Below are positions 1-8,220 of a stretch of DNA of 11,124 nt, piece by piece. Within the stretch, counting starts at the first letter, position 1, and every line of letters begins with the position of its first letter. Source of the DNA: Hamiltosporidium magnivora (Eukaryota > Microsporidia > Dubosqiidae); contig PITI01000541.1 of the NCBI GenBank assembly GCA_004325065.1, positions 1 to 11,124 on the forward strand, read 5' to 3'. A model generated the notes under the pieces. It searched no databases, had not been told where the DNA came from, and worked only from the letters and a program-made list of their open reading frames with translations. The translations under genes and the position numbers were made by a program.

Positions 1-38
1 AACTCACTTTATCCATTACTTACTAAAAAAATAGGTAG

Positions 39-443
39 AATAAGCAATGTAACCCAACAGCAATAGATAAAATTATAAAAGGCTCAAAAAAAATTTTCAA
101 AATCAAGAATTGTCAGAAAAACATATTCAGAGAACTCAAGACTATTAACAAACATTTTTCTGCAATAGATAGCAACTCTGCAATACCTGAAAGTACAAGA
201 CTAATACAGAGAAACGCGATAAATTTAATCGTTTTTCATATATGGAATATAACCAAGTATTTTTTATATGACAAGAGAGCTGATGTTCATAATAACAAAA
301 TCGAATTTTTCCATAATATCTTGTTATTATTGGAAAGCGCCTTTCCACAAAAAAATATATCAGAAGAAATTCAAAACGGTTTTCGATGCTGGTATTTGAC
401 CATCGTTGAACTTTTGGTTGCAATTTATTTTTCTTTAAAATAA
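39..443 (+). pseudogene. ATG-less plus-strand reading frame (gene 3' end or decayed gene)
   Basis: From just after a TAG at 36-38, one plus-strand frame stays open for 134 codons to a TAA at 441-443, with no ATG anywhere in it. In sequence this AT-rich, so long an open run is unlikely by chance. The translation has mixed, protein-like composition: a basic Lys/Ile-rich start, a central stretch with W, D, K and H, and a hydrophobic C-terminus around WYLTIVELLVAIYFSLK. A second frame is open from position 1 to a TAG at 64-66 and overlaps the first over 39-63, so a single net frameshift there would join them. I read this as the 3' part of a gene beginning left of the window, or a decaying copy. 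I do not recognise the family. Coding status is inferred from frame length and composition only. Confidence 0.4.
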
Positions 444-1579
444 ATAATGTTGAAAGTATTGCGCAAAAAATATTTTACAGTAGTATAATAAGTCGAATCA
501 ATATCTTTAAAAAAGATTTTCTTCTTTATTTAAATTTTATTTTATATTGATTATTCATTCTTTTATATTTTACAAATTTTAGAATATTACTGTTATTTGA
601 GTGAGTTATGGATAAAAATAACACCATACATTTCTACTTTTTTACAGTTGAAAATATTTAAAAAAAGTAAATGAATACGAAAGAAAATAAAATACATTTC
701 ATTGATGGTTTATTCATGCCAAACTGTTCAATTTATTACCCAAACGCTTAATTCTATACTTTTTGCGCAGTTTTATTATCTGTTTTTTCTTGTGAATTTC
801 AGGAGGATGGAAGAGAAGCTGTAACATGTAAACTGCTTTAATCTATGTTAGTTGCATAATTTCTGTTTCTCTATTAGTCTTAAACGCCAAAAATCACCCT
901 ATAGTAAGTTATAGATACAACAATAAATGAATACAGTTTTACTATGATTAAATTAACAGCTTTTACAAAAATATTTCAGTTTAAATCTCTTGTTTTATTA
1001 TGAATTCTTAATTCTATTTAATTATTAATTTCACATTCTTATGTACTCTTTGACTTTAAAACAAACCATAAAAAGTATTTAAATTTCATAAATAGTTTTT
1101 TTATAAAAACGATTCTTTTTAATTTCCCATTATTCTATTCTTTCATATAAACTAAAACATTCTGTAAAAAGATATATTCATTTAAAACTTAAGTAGATTT
1201 ATATTCATATGTGAACAATTAAAGAGCTTATTACCGAATATCATATCTATCAATATCATATAAGTCTATGTAGATTACCTCATCTAGTAATTTAGTAACA
1301 AAATAAATGATTAATACGTTTTTTTACTAATCTTTAACAAAAAATATTTTTATTAAATATAGTTTTTAGAAAAATATTTCTTTATAAATTCATACTAGAA
1401 GATACTAAAATATACTAATAATTACTAAACTGTTTTTTATAATTAATATAATTATTAGATAAAATACGGTAAAATATAATAAAATTTAAGGAAAATAAAA
1501 AACATAAATTATGAACTATGAGCTGAACAAAGAAAAGGAAATTGGAATATTAATAGAATAAGATAATACTTTTAATAAA
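444..1579. other. AT-rich spacer, no convincing gene
   Basis: This stretch is mostly A+T with frequent stops in all frames. The only protein-like trace is a plus-strand frame starting at ATG 671. It runs 26 codons to a TAA at 749-751, then stays open in the same frame for 29 more codons to the next stop at 839-841; that second part begins with a hydrophobic, signal-like run (FCAVLLSVFSC). It is too short and interrupted to call a gene. I see no tRNA or rRNA in it. Confidence 0.5.
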
Positions 1580-1999
1580 TTAAAGAGCAGGACCACAGGG
1601 AGATGAACGACCTTCATTAGCTTCGCCATGTTCTGCAACATCATAACCCTGTGGATTTGCATATCTATCCAGTTCATCTTTAATTTCTCCTGATCTTACA
1701 ACTCCTTCTCCTTGACTCTCTTTTTCGTTATCTTCGTCAAGTATTTTCTCAGTTTCTTGTTCACGATCTTCAATATTTAAAGCTTTGACTGCTTCTGTAG
1801 ATTCGACTGCTTCTTTAGGTTCGACTGCTTCTGTATCTTGAGTTGCTTCCAACGGTTGCCTTCCATCAGCTTCAATTGCTGGTACTTGTAATACCTGACT
1901 TTCAGATCCTGGTTTTTCCTCATCAATTGAACACATAACACTTGTAAAAAGAGAGAGATAACAGAATATACATGTAATCATTTGAGTTTTGAAATGCAT
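1580..1999 (-). CDS. Small acidic secreted protein with hexapeptide repeat (unrecognised)
   Basis: The 139-residue product has a likely signal peptide at residues 1-24: a short basic N-terminus (MHFKTQ), a hydrophobic core ITCIFCYLSLFTSV, and probable cleavage near MCS/IDEE. The rest is strongly acidic, Glu-rich and low in hydrophobic residues, so probably disordered. Residues 56-73 are three tandem hexapeptides, TEAVEP, KEAVES and TEAVKA. The tail is Gly/Ser-rich with one lone Cys at 135. Met1 is preferred because CCC lies directly before it on the coding strand; Met7 is an alternative and would still leave a signal sequence. The gene is richer in GC than its flanks and stands alone, about 1.8 kb from the next gene. 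By inference it is exported from the parasite cell, perhaps to the spore wall, polar tube or host. I cannot name a family, and acidic low-complexity sequence makes homology searches unreliable. Confidence 0.7.
   Translation of the reverse strand: MHFKTQMITCIFCYLSLFTSVMCSIDEEKPGSESQVLQVPAIEADGRQPLEATQDTEAVEPKEAVESTEAVKALNIEDREQETEKILDEDNEKESQGEGVVRSGEIKDELDRYANPQGYDVAEHGEANEGRSSPCGPAL
1781..1834 (-). repeat. 18-bp coding minisatellite, 3 copies
   Basis: Three in-frame 18-bp units encode TEAVEP, KEAVES and TEAVKA in the acidic secreted protein. On the plus strand each unit carries the shared core gactgcttct. The unit length keeps the frame, so copy-number change would only lengthen or shorten the protein. 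Confidence 0.8.
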
Positions 2000-2004
2000 G
2001 GGTA
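2000..2004 (-). promoter_or_regulatory. CCC motif directly upstream of ATG
   Basis: On the minus strand the bases before the start codon at 1999 read TTCATACCC-ATG, so CCC abuts the ATG. C-rich (CCC-like) motifs just upstream of start codons are a known microsporidian gene signal. This supports the chosen start and an almost leaderless transcript. Confidence 0.5.
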
Positions 2005-2579
2005 TGAAATTTGCAACTTATTTATAGTTTTAAGAAATAAAAATAGTTAATTAAATAAATTGAGAAAATGTCGAAAAATATAAATTCTGGTAATTTTGGA
2101 TCATTAAATTAAAATTTTAATTAAATTCTTCTACATTTTTAGAAAAAAAATACTATAGAGCAATTTTAATAATTAAATTAAATATTTTTGTGATTTTTAT
2201 GTTAAATTAAATATTTCTTGATTTTTTTTACAAAAATTGTTTTTTTTTTAATTTAAGTTTCTCAAAATTTTACTGAAAAAATGTATATTTCGGTATATTT
2301 AATTACAAAAATATTTATTTTTTTTAATAAAAATAATATTTCTTGATTTTTTTAAATTCGGTTCCTGTTAATTTACATGAATAAATATTAAGGAATTTTT
2401 TATTTTTACAATTTTTTTTTAGTTTCCTTTTGAAATTTTCAAACAATAGAAAGAATAAATAATTCTTTAATATAAATCAAATTTATTGTTCAAAGACTTT
2501 CTTTTTGAAAGTTTTTTCTAAAAACATTTTATTTCGAAAAAGTATTTAAGTTTAAATGATTTGAGTAAATTAAATTATA
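2005..2579. other. AT-rich spacer upstream of the secreted-protein gene
   Basis: Nearly pure A+T with long T and A runs. A sequence like atatttcttgattttttt occurs twice, near 2209 and near 2334, as an imperfect direct repeat. No frame of useful length is open. It lies upstream of the minus-strand gene ending at 1999, so it could hold promoter elements, but I cannot pick one out. Confidence 0.5.
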
Positions 2580-2764
2580 AGAAAATAAAAAGGTTTGTAA
2601 AAAAATAAAAAGGTTTTGAAGATAATAAAATAAAATCATAAGAAAATAAAAAGCTTTGAAATAATTAAGAATAAAGAATTAAAGAGTTAAAATAAAATCA
2701 TAAGAAAATAAAAAGCTTTGAAATAATTAAGAATAAAGAATTAAAGAATTAAAATAAAATCGTA
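2580..2764 (+). repeat. 62-bp tandem repeat (minisatellite)
   Basis: Two adjacent 62-bp units, 2641-2702 and 2703-2764, differ at only two positions. Each starts agaaaataaaaagctttg and ends in aaaataaaatc. A degenerate 61-bp unit precedes them at 2580-2640, and a decaying start of a further unit follows from 2765. The near identity of the two central units suggests recent duplication, for example by slippage or unequal exchange. It lies in intergenic DNA with no open frame. Confidence 0.85.
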
Positions 2765-3814
2765 AGAAAATAAATTAAGATTTTAGAATTTAAAATTAAA
2801 AGGTTTGAAATGAACAATTTAATTAATAATTTAAAATTTAAACTAAAAAGGCATAATTAAAAAGAAATACGATAATTAATTTAAAAGAATTTAAAACATA
2901 ATTTATACGAACAGTATTTAAAGTTTGTTAAAGTTATATTTTTTTATTTCAAACCAATCACCTTGAATTGTTGAAGCGAAAAAACTAGAGAAGTCAACTT
3001 GCTTGCTAATAAATTGTGAAAATTTTTACTTTTAGTGATTATATTATATGATGACCTGGAACGGTATTGTGACAAAATAATATGAGATTTTTCTTAAGAA
3101 TCTAGAAATACAGGGAAGCGTAGAAGCATATATTAGTTGATGGTATTTAATAAATACAACAATCTTTGGATTAAAGAATTGTTTCACATTAATTTAATTT
3201 AAACTTAAAGCTGTGAAATAGTAGTCTAGATGTCATATAGGCATATGAGTATCATAAACAACCAATACTGTCACTACTATACACGCCAATAAAAATAATG
3301 GTTACTCTAAGAAAACTAAAATTTTATTTCAAATTGTGGATAAAATGACCGAAATCAAAGCATTTACTAAAAATAAAGAAAAATAATCAAATAAAAAGCC
3401 GAGACAAATAAAACGGAAGAATTGGAAAATAAAATAAAAAGGAAAAATAAAAAAAACAATTTTATGATTTAGAATACAATATATTTTAATTCATTTAAGA
3501 TTGTGAAAACATACAAGTTTATAAATAATAAATTTATAAAAATTTTAATTATATTACAAGAGAATTATTATCTGATTATCTATTAGTATTATATGGGTAA
3601 GGAATAGGTAATATTACAGTACAGTTATTCTATGACGAGGCAACTATAAAAATATTTTAAGTATTTTAAAATAAAAATTTCTAATCTTTTTATTTTTATG
3701 AAATGAATAAAAAGAATAGCTTTTTTAATAATAAAATATAAAAAAGAAATTAAAATAGAAGATTTATAAATCTAAAAAAATATAGAAAATTAAGAAAGGA
3801 CTTACAAAATTTAT
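2765..3814. other. AT-rich spacer with slightly richer patch
   Basis: No gene is supported here. The patch at about 2950-3300 has somewhat more G and C than the rest and short runs with mixed codons, such as ctggaacggtattgtgac near 3055, but every frame is broken within a few tens of codons. It may be a heavily decayed gene or mobile-element remnant; the sequence alone does not show which. Confidence 0.4.
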
Positions 3815-4417
3815 TTATTTGCTAATAATTTCCATGACACTACATATTTCCTTAAAAGAACATTCTTTACCATTTTTTTCAAAAAATAAGATATCTTTAT
3901 CTTCATTAGTAACACAAAAAATACGATAATCGCGATTTACATATTCTTCTTGTACTGGATCTAATAACAGATGCTGATTTACTGAAATAAAAAAATACGG
4001 AAATATTTTTACAATTTTAAAATTTAAATTATTTAAAAAATATGATAATGAATGTATTAAATGTGAAGGATTAATAAAATTTGCGGTTGAAGTGGTTGAA
4101 AGAGAAATGTTTAGAAATGTTGAGAGTACACCTGGCTCTACACATAGACTTTCTATATTCAAAATGTGCATTTTGATAAATAAAAGAGAAATGTATCTGT
4201 TTATTGTTTTAAAGGGACTGTAAAATGTTAGATTTCCTTCACATGGCCTGTCTACATACGGAGAAGTAAAATATGAATTTAAAAATAGAAAATACGATAT
4301 TTCGGAAGTAACACATAACAATGTATTATCTGTTAATGTATAATCTACTGGTTGTGATTCCATAAACTTTCTTTTATCTAATCTTGCATTTTCTTCAAGA
4401 AGTTCTAATACAACCAT
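3815..4417 (-). CDS. RNase PH-fold exosome ring subunit (Rrp42/Rrp43/Rrp45 group), shortened
   Basis: The 200-residue product carries the landmarks of the RNase PH-like subunits of the eukaryotic exosome ring, the complex that degrades and trims RNA 3' ends in nucleus and cytoplasm. Visible are: the N-terminal ENARLDKRKFMESQPV (family pattern N-x-R-x-DGR followed by R-x-V); strand-like NTLLCVTSEI at 31-40; RPCEGNLTF at 57-65; IESLCVEPG at 88-96; and LLLDPVQEEY at 150-159, matching the family's DP-x-x-EE; then a final strand and helix (IFCVTNEDKDI onward). These eukaryotic ring subunits are usually non-catalytic, and I see no catalytic residues here. Family members are typically about 270-300 residues or more; here the GSA-strand region after residue 24 and the middle of the domain are reduced. 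Rrp43 or Rrp45 fits best, but I cannot separate them by eye. The start is supported by a CCCCC motif upstream. Confidence 0.82.
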   Translation of the reverse strand: MVVLELLEENARLDKRKFMESQPVDYTLTDNTLLCVTSEISYFLFLNSYFTSPYVDRPCEGNLTFYSPFKTINRYISLLFIKMHILNIESLCVEPGVLSTFLNISLSTTSTANFINPSHLIHSLSYFLNNLNFKIVKIFPYFFISVNQHLLLDPVQEEYVNRDYRIFCVTNEDKDILFFEKNGKECSFKEICSVMEIISK

Positions 4418-4424
4418 AAAAAAC

Positions 4425-4429
4425 GGGGG
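4425..4429 (-). promoter_or_regulatory. CCCCC motif upstream of the exosome-subunit start
   Basis: On the minus strand the sequence reads TTCGAACGCCCCCGTTTTTT-ATG, placing five C residues 8-12 bases before the start codon in otherwise A/T-rich DNA. This matches the C-rich start-proximal motif described for microsporidian genes and likely marks transcription initiation close to the ATG. Confidence 0.6.
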
Positions 4430-4439
4430 CGTTCGAAAA

Positions 4440-4796
4440 CCAAAAATTTGTTTAAATTTAAAATTTAAAAGAATAAAAATTGAGTAAAAAGTCTGAAAGT
4501 TTTATGTATCAAAAGAGGTACTTTAAAAATTTAAATTGTTAAATAAAATAATAAATTATTTGCGGTATATTTATTTCCTCATGAAATACTTATCAATAAA
4601 AACAGCAGATAAATATTTCTATTTATTTAATTAATATAGGTTTTGCTATATATTTCATTTAACCTGTATATTCCAATAATTATAACATTATTAAAGAAAT
4701 CAAATCAAAACTAACCGTCAAGTTTTTTTGATTCCTTTAAAAAGAAATTTGTATCGATAGTATAACTTTCTTTATTTGAAAATGTCAATTTTTCTA
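4440..4796. other. AT-rich spacer between exosome-subunit gene and repeat island
   Basis: About 360 bases of A/T-rich sequence upstream of the minus-strand exosome gene. I see no gene, RNA or clear repeat in it. It probably contains whatever distal promoter the exosome gene uses. Confidence 0.4.
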
Positions 4797-5347
4797 TAAA
4801 AAGTGGCAAGTTTTAGATTTTTTTCATGAAATTAACCCAGTTATAAATTCAACAAAAATAACTGCTATTGTCAACATTCCATCAGTACCTCCTATGATAC
4901 TTACATCGCAAAGCCTTTCATCTATCAGGTATGTAGAACCTAATTACTAGGCGATGCAGTTGCCCGGTGTTCGTTAATGTCCGTTGCATGAAGTGTTTCG
5001 GTAATTAAAACCTCATTTTGAGCCCAACTTAAGACTATGCTGCAATTCCACTTATTTACACTTTTTGTACCCAATAAACTTATAGCTAGGTATATTCCAG
5101 AGACATACTTAGGGTTCACTTAGACAGTGTAATGACATACCAACAGATATAACCTACTACTTTGGCTTCTCGGATTTTATGATTTCTATTTTATAGATTT
5201 TCCAGGCGCTAATGCTTCTAACCCGATAGAACAAGGCTGGGTTTACATTCTTATACGTAGCAAGTACCTACATTTCAGCTGCTGTCTGCATTCTAGTTAC
5301 ATAAAAAAATACAAATAAATTTATAGAAAAAGTCTCGCCATTTTTTA
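4797..5347. repeat. Possible terminal inverted repeat pair within copy A
   Basis: TAAAAAGTGGCAAG at 4797-4810 and the reverse complement of 5334-5347, TAAAAAATGGCGAG, match at 12 of 14 bases and face inward about 550 bases apart. The left one coincides with the point where similarity to the second copy begins. I see no clear target-site duplication, and GC-richer sequence continues to about 5495, so this may be coincidence. Confidence 0.25.
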
Positions 5348-5495
5348 GACCTCACCTCCTCATAACAACTCCCGTATGACAACTGAAGATGTAGTGGTTT
5401 TATTTCCACAAAAAATCCAAACATTGGTTCACACCAGTTTCGCGCACTCTTCGCCAAGCAGAAAGTTTTTTATGTGAGCACCCTCGCTTTACATT
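4803..5495. repeat. GC-richer dispersed repeat, copy A (probable mobile element)
   Basis: A block of about 690 bases has clearly more G and C than the spacers either side. Its first 252 bases (4803-5054) align end to end with 10875-11124. The best part, 4915-4990 against 10986-11061, is gap-free with 69 of 76 bases identical, including gttcgttaatgtccgttgca. Being repeated and compositionally distinct makes it a dispersed, probably transposable element. Several short protein-like frames occur on the minus strand (for example about 59 codons ending at TAG 4947-4949, and about 60 codons ending at TAG 5297-5299), but all are broken and none shows a recognisable transposase or reverse-transcriptase motif. 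A non-autonomous or decayed element fits. The outer limits are approximate; the left one is where similarity to the second copy begins. Confidence 0.7.
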
Positions 5496-7009
5496 TAATA
5501 TAACATTAAGGATTAAATAATTTTATGCTTAATAATTTCTAAAAAAAATAATTTTAAATTTAAACTTAATGTATCTTCTTGATTAAATATAAATTAGCTA
5601 CGAATGATTCACGTCTTTTATTCTTAAACTGGAAAATAAATAAGTGTTTAAAATAAACTCCAATAATAGATTTTATATCACACCAATAAAATTATTTTAC
5701 TCATATTTCCTAGTTATCTTTATTAAATTTATATTTTAAGTAAATTATTTAGATAGAATGAAGATATAATTTTTACTATTTTTTCGATATTTATATTCTT
5801 TTGCTTTCATTTAGATAAAATGAATGAATTTTTATTCAAAAATATTAATTATAAGGAATAACTGTTGTTCTTAACTCATACAAATAGTATTAACTGGACT
5901 CATTAGAGATATTAAAACAACGAAATTTTTTTTATCTAAGTAATTTTTGAGTAAAATAAGAATTTTCTAAACGTATGAATATTTATATTTGATTAATAAC
6001 CAAATTAGTTATATAAAGCTTTAAATGAAACCTTTTCTAGAAGTATATTAATATTTGTTTGATCATAAATTTAATTTAAAATAAATTTTTTATCTTTTTT
6101 GTCTCATAAGATATCATAGGTTTTTAAAGCCACTTATTACTTTTATAATTAGATTTATCTGTTCATAGGTAAATTACGAATCAATTAAACCAATTAATAT
6201 GTTTGAAGCAAGTAAGGTAGTTACCTGTGTTTAATATCTCAAATAAATATACTAAATAAAAGTTTTATTAAATTATTCACTAAAAAATAGTATATTAGAC
6301 TTAGAGATTAAATTCTTTATTTTAAACCAAAATTAGAAGTAACTTTATAATTTTGTAGTTATAATTACAGAATATGAAAGGTTACTTTTAATTTGAATTC
6401 GAAATATCGGTCTAAATAATAATTTAAAATTCTAAATATCTCTTTATAGAAAGTAAATCAACAAAATTAGATAATTTTAATTAGATTAAATATAACAATT
6501 GTTGAGAACAAAACGAAATAAATAAACAAGAACAACCATTTATCATTTATAGTTGTAATTCTTACTGTAGAGTAGATTATTTATTGATTAAATAGAAATA
6601 ATTAACAAAGCGCTATTTATTAAATCTTATTGTAAATTAGACGGAATAATCTCTATCCTTATACAATATATTTTGTTTTTAATAAACTTTTTCTTATTGT
6701 TTTGAGATATTTGAATATCTAAGTTGAATTGATTTGTCTTATAAAAATATTTTTGAAAATTTTATATTTACATAAATATAAACTAAAATCCAAATAAAAC
6801 AAAGGTAAAAGTATGATAATCTCTAAGTATGAAATATCATGAATATTTAGATTTGATAAAATTAACTTTGTTTATTTTTATATAAACTTTAATACAAGAT
6901 AATTGGTCATTAAAAGATAATTTCGAAGATTTTAATTGATCAAATATTAATCTCGAATACTTGATATCAAAAATTACTTATCAAAATTATTTTTTTCCTT
7001 TTGAGGTAA
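5496..7009. other. Long AT-rich spacer, no gene seen
   Basis: About 1.5 kb of A/T-rich sequence with stops in every frame. The longest plausible plus-strand piece near 6195-6235 reads MFEASKVVTCV and ends after 11 codons, which is no evidence for a gene. No tRNA-like fold or tandem repeat stands out. The distal end should contain the promoter of the membrane-protein gene at 7010; no C-rich start motif is visible there. Confidence 0.5.
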
Positions 7010-7873
7010 ATGATTGATTTGATTTTAAGAACAAAATTTAAGGAACCAATAATTGAAAAAAATAGCATTTTTAAAGAAAAAAAAATAGACAATCAAATTA
7101 TGAAGGAACTTGAGACAATATTGATACTTTTTATGTTGAACAGCGGTATGATAAATGCTAGTGATAGTGATCTTAGATCTCAAATAGGACTACCTTTACC
7201 TTTGTTTGTAGAAAGATATCCAACTATTTTCGATATAAACTGTATTATGTTTGTTTTGTTTAATATATTGTTTTTTGTAGTTGCTCTATTGCCACAGGAT
7301 AAACTAGAGAAATTTCAGAAAAGTTTAGTGGCCGGTATCGGAGCATTTTATACTGTATATCACCTATCAGGGTTTTTACCTTTGATAAAAATATTTTCCA
7401 GATTAGGATCATTGGCAGCAGCAGTTGTGGTAGCCGTGGCATCTTATATGAACAAAGATCTGTGTAATCTCGGTCTTTCTATACCAAGTGGATACATAGC
7501 AGGATATATGACCATAGCAATTATACGATCGTTTGGTTTTTTCGGGTTTTTATTTTTGTTCGCGATTTACACAGGTATTTTTTTCTTGCTTGGTAAATTT
7601 CGTGAAAAAGAACACTATGGAGCATGTAGAGGGCTGATTTTAACGTATTGTTTCTTGGTCATCACTTCTCTACTCACACCATTATCGATATTTAGATCAG
7701 TTCATGGCCTCTTATGGGCAGGCGTCTTTATAATCGATATAATCGGATTACTTATTCTTATATCAATGCCACCTGCAATATTTATGTACACCGTTTTTAA
7801 AAGTAAAGTATTGGAAGTTGTTTTGGGGAAAAAAGACAACAAACCACAACAAAAAGAAAATTCTGAAGCTTGA
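7010..7873 (+). CDS. Multi-pass membrane protein with probable signal peptide (unrecognised; 7-TM)
   Basis: The 287-residue frame codes for a very hydrophobic protein. From Met31 (ATG at 7100) comes a classic signal peptide, MKELETILILFMLNSGMINA followed by SDSD. After a short hydrophilic loop, about seven hydrophobic segments follow, roughly 74-94, 106-126, 133-147, 158-172, 174-195, 206-226 and 233-261, then a basic and polar tail (KKDNKPQQKENSEA). Residues 1-30 are Lys/Ile/Glu-rich and would bury the signal internally, so 7100 may be the real start; 7010 is given as the longest frame. Signal peptide plus seven membrane spans resembles the TM7S3/TMEM198-like (DUF4203) architecture, but this rests on topology, not on residues I can match. 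It probably sits in ER-derived or plasma membrane. The segments at 133-147 and 158-195 are rich in small residues (A, G, S), suggesting tight helix packing. A minisatellite starts right after the stop. Confidence 0.85.
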   Translation: MIDLILRTKFKEPIIEKNSIFKEKKIDNQIMKELETILILFMLNSGMINASDSDLRSQIGLPLPLFVERYPTIFDINCIMFVLFNILFFVVALLPQDKLEKFQKSLVAGIGAFYTVYHLSGFLPLIKIFSRLGSLAAAVVVAVASYMNKDLCNLGLSIPSGYIAGYMTIAIIRSFGFFGFLFLFAIYTGIFFLLGKFREKEHYGACRGLILTYCFLVITSLLTPLSIFRSVHGLLWAGVFIIDIIGLLILISMPPAIFMYTVFKSKVLEVVLGKKDNKPQQKENSEA

Positions 7874-7883
7874 AATTAAAAAA

Positions 7884-8220
7884 AAGTTTTGTTTTAATAT
7901 TTTCCTCTAATTATTTGTTGAAATTCAAAAACTAAGAATTAAAAGTTTTGTTTTAACTTTATTTCTATTATTTATCGTCAAAAATTCTCTTAATTCAAAG
8001 AAATTAAAACTAGAACATAAATTTAAGTTATTTCTATTATTTATCGTCAAAAATTCTCTTAATTCAAAGAATTAAAAATAAAACATAAATTTAAGTTATT
8101 TCTATTATTTATCTTTAAAAATTCTTACTATTCAAGGAAATTAAAAATAAAACTTAAATTTAATTTTTTCAAACATTATCTCTAAAAATTTTTACTAAAT
8201 TAAGTAGTTTAAATTTAAAA
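7884..8220 (+). repeat. 68-69-bp tandem repeat 3' of the membrane-protein gene
   Basis: Three clear units begin atttctattattta at 7961, 8030 and 8098 (periods 69 and 68). The first two share an exact run of 42 bases at their start and the third is more diverged. Weaker units flank them at about 7898 and 8165. The array begins within some 15-30 bases of the stop at 7871-7873, so it probably forms the 3' untranslated region or immediate downstream spacer. Identity falls toward both ends, the usual pattern of tandem-array turnover. Confidence 0.8.

Noticed and set aside
145..423. Minus-strand open frame of 92 codons
   Set aside because: It has no ATG at all: its first codon is TTG. It lies antisense to a longer and more protein-like plus-strand frame (39-443).
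2580..2764. CRISPR-like array
   Set aside because: The units are contiguous 62-bp tandem repeats with no unique spacers, and the genome looks eukaryotic.
4900..5000. Resemblance of the repeat core to a ribosomal RNA segment
   Set aside because: Phrases such as gttcgttaatgtccg vaguely recall rRNA on the reverse strand, but no longer match or rRNA-like context follows on either side.
5221..5290. Possible tRNA within copy A
   Set aside because: Some stem-like pairs occur, but there is no cloverleaf with a recognisable T-loop and anticodon arm.
6190..6235. Tiny plus-strand frame reading MFEASKVVTCV
   Set aside because: Only 11 codons from the ATG, within sequence that is otherwise plain spacer; chance is enough to explain it.
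7260..7442. Minus-strand 60-codon frame
   Set aside because: Lies wholly inside the membrane-protein gene on the opposite strand; a shadow of its codon bias.
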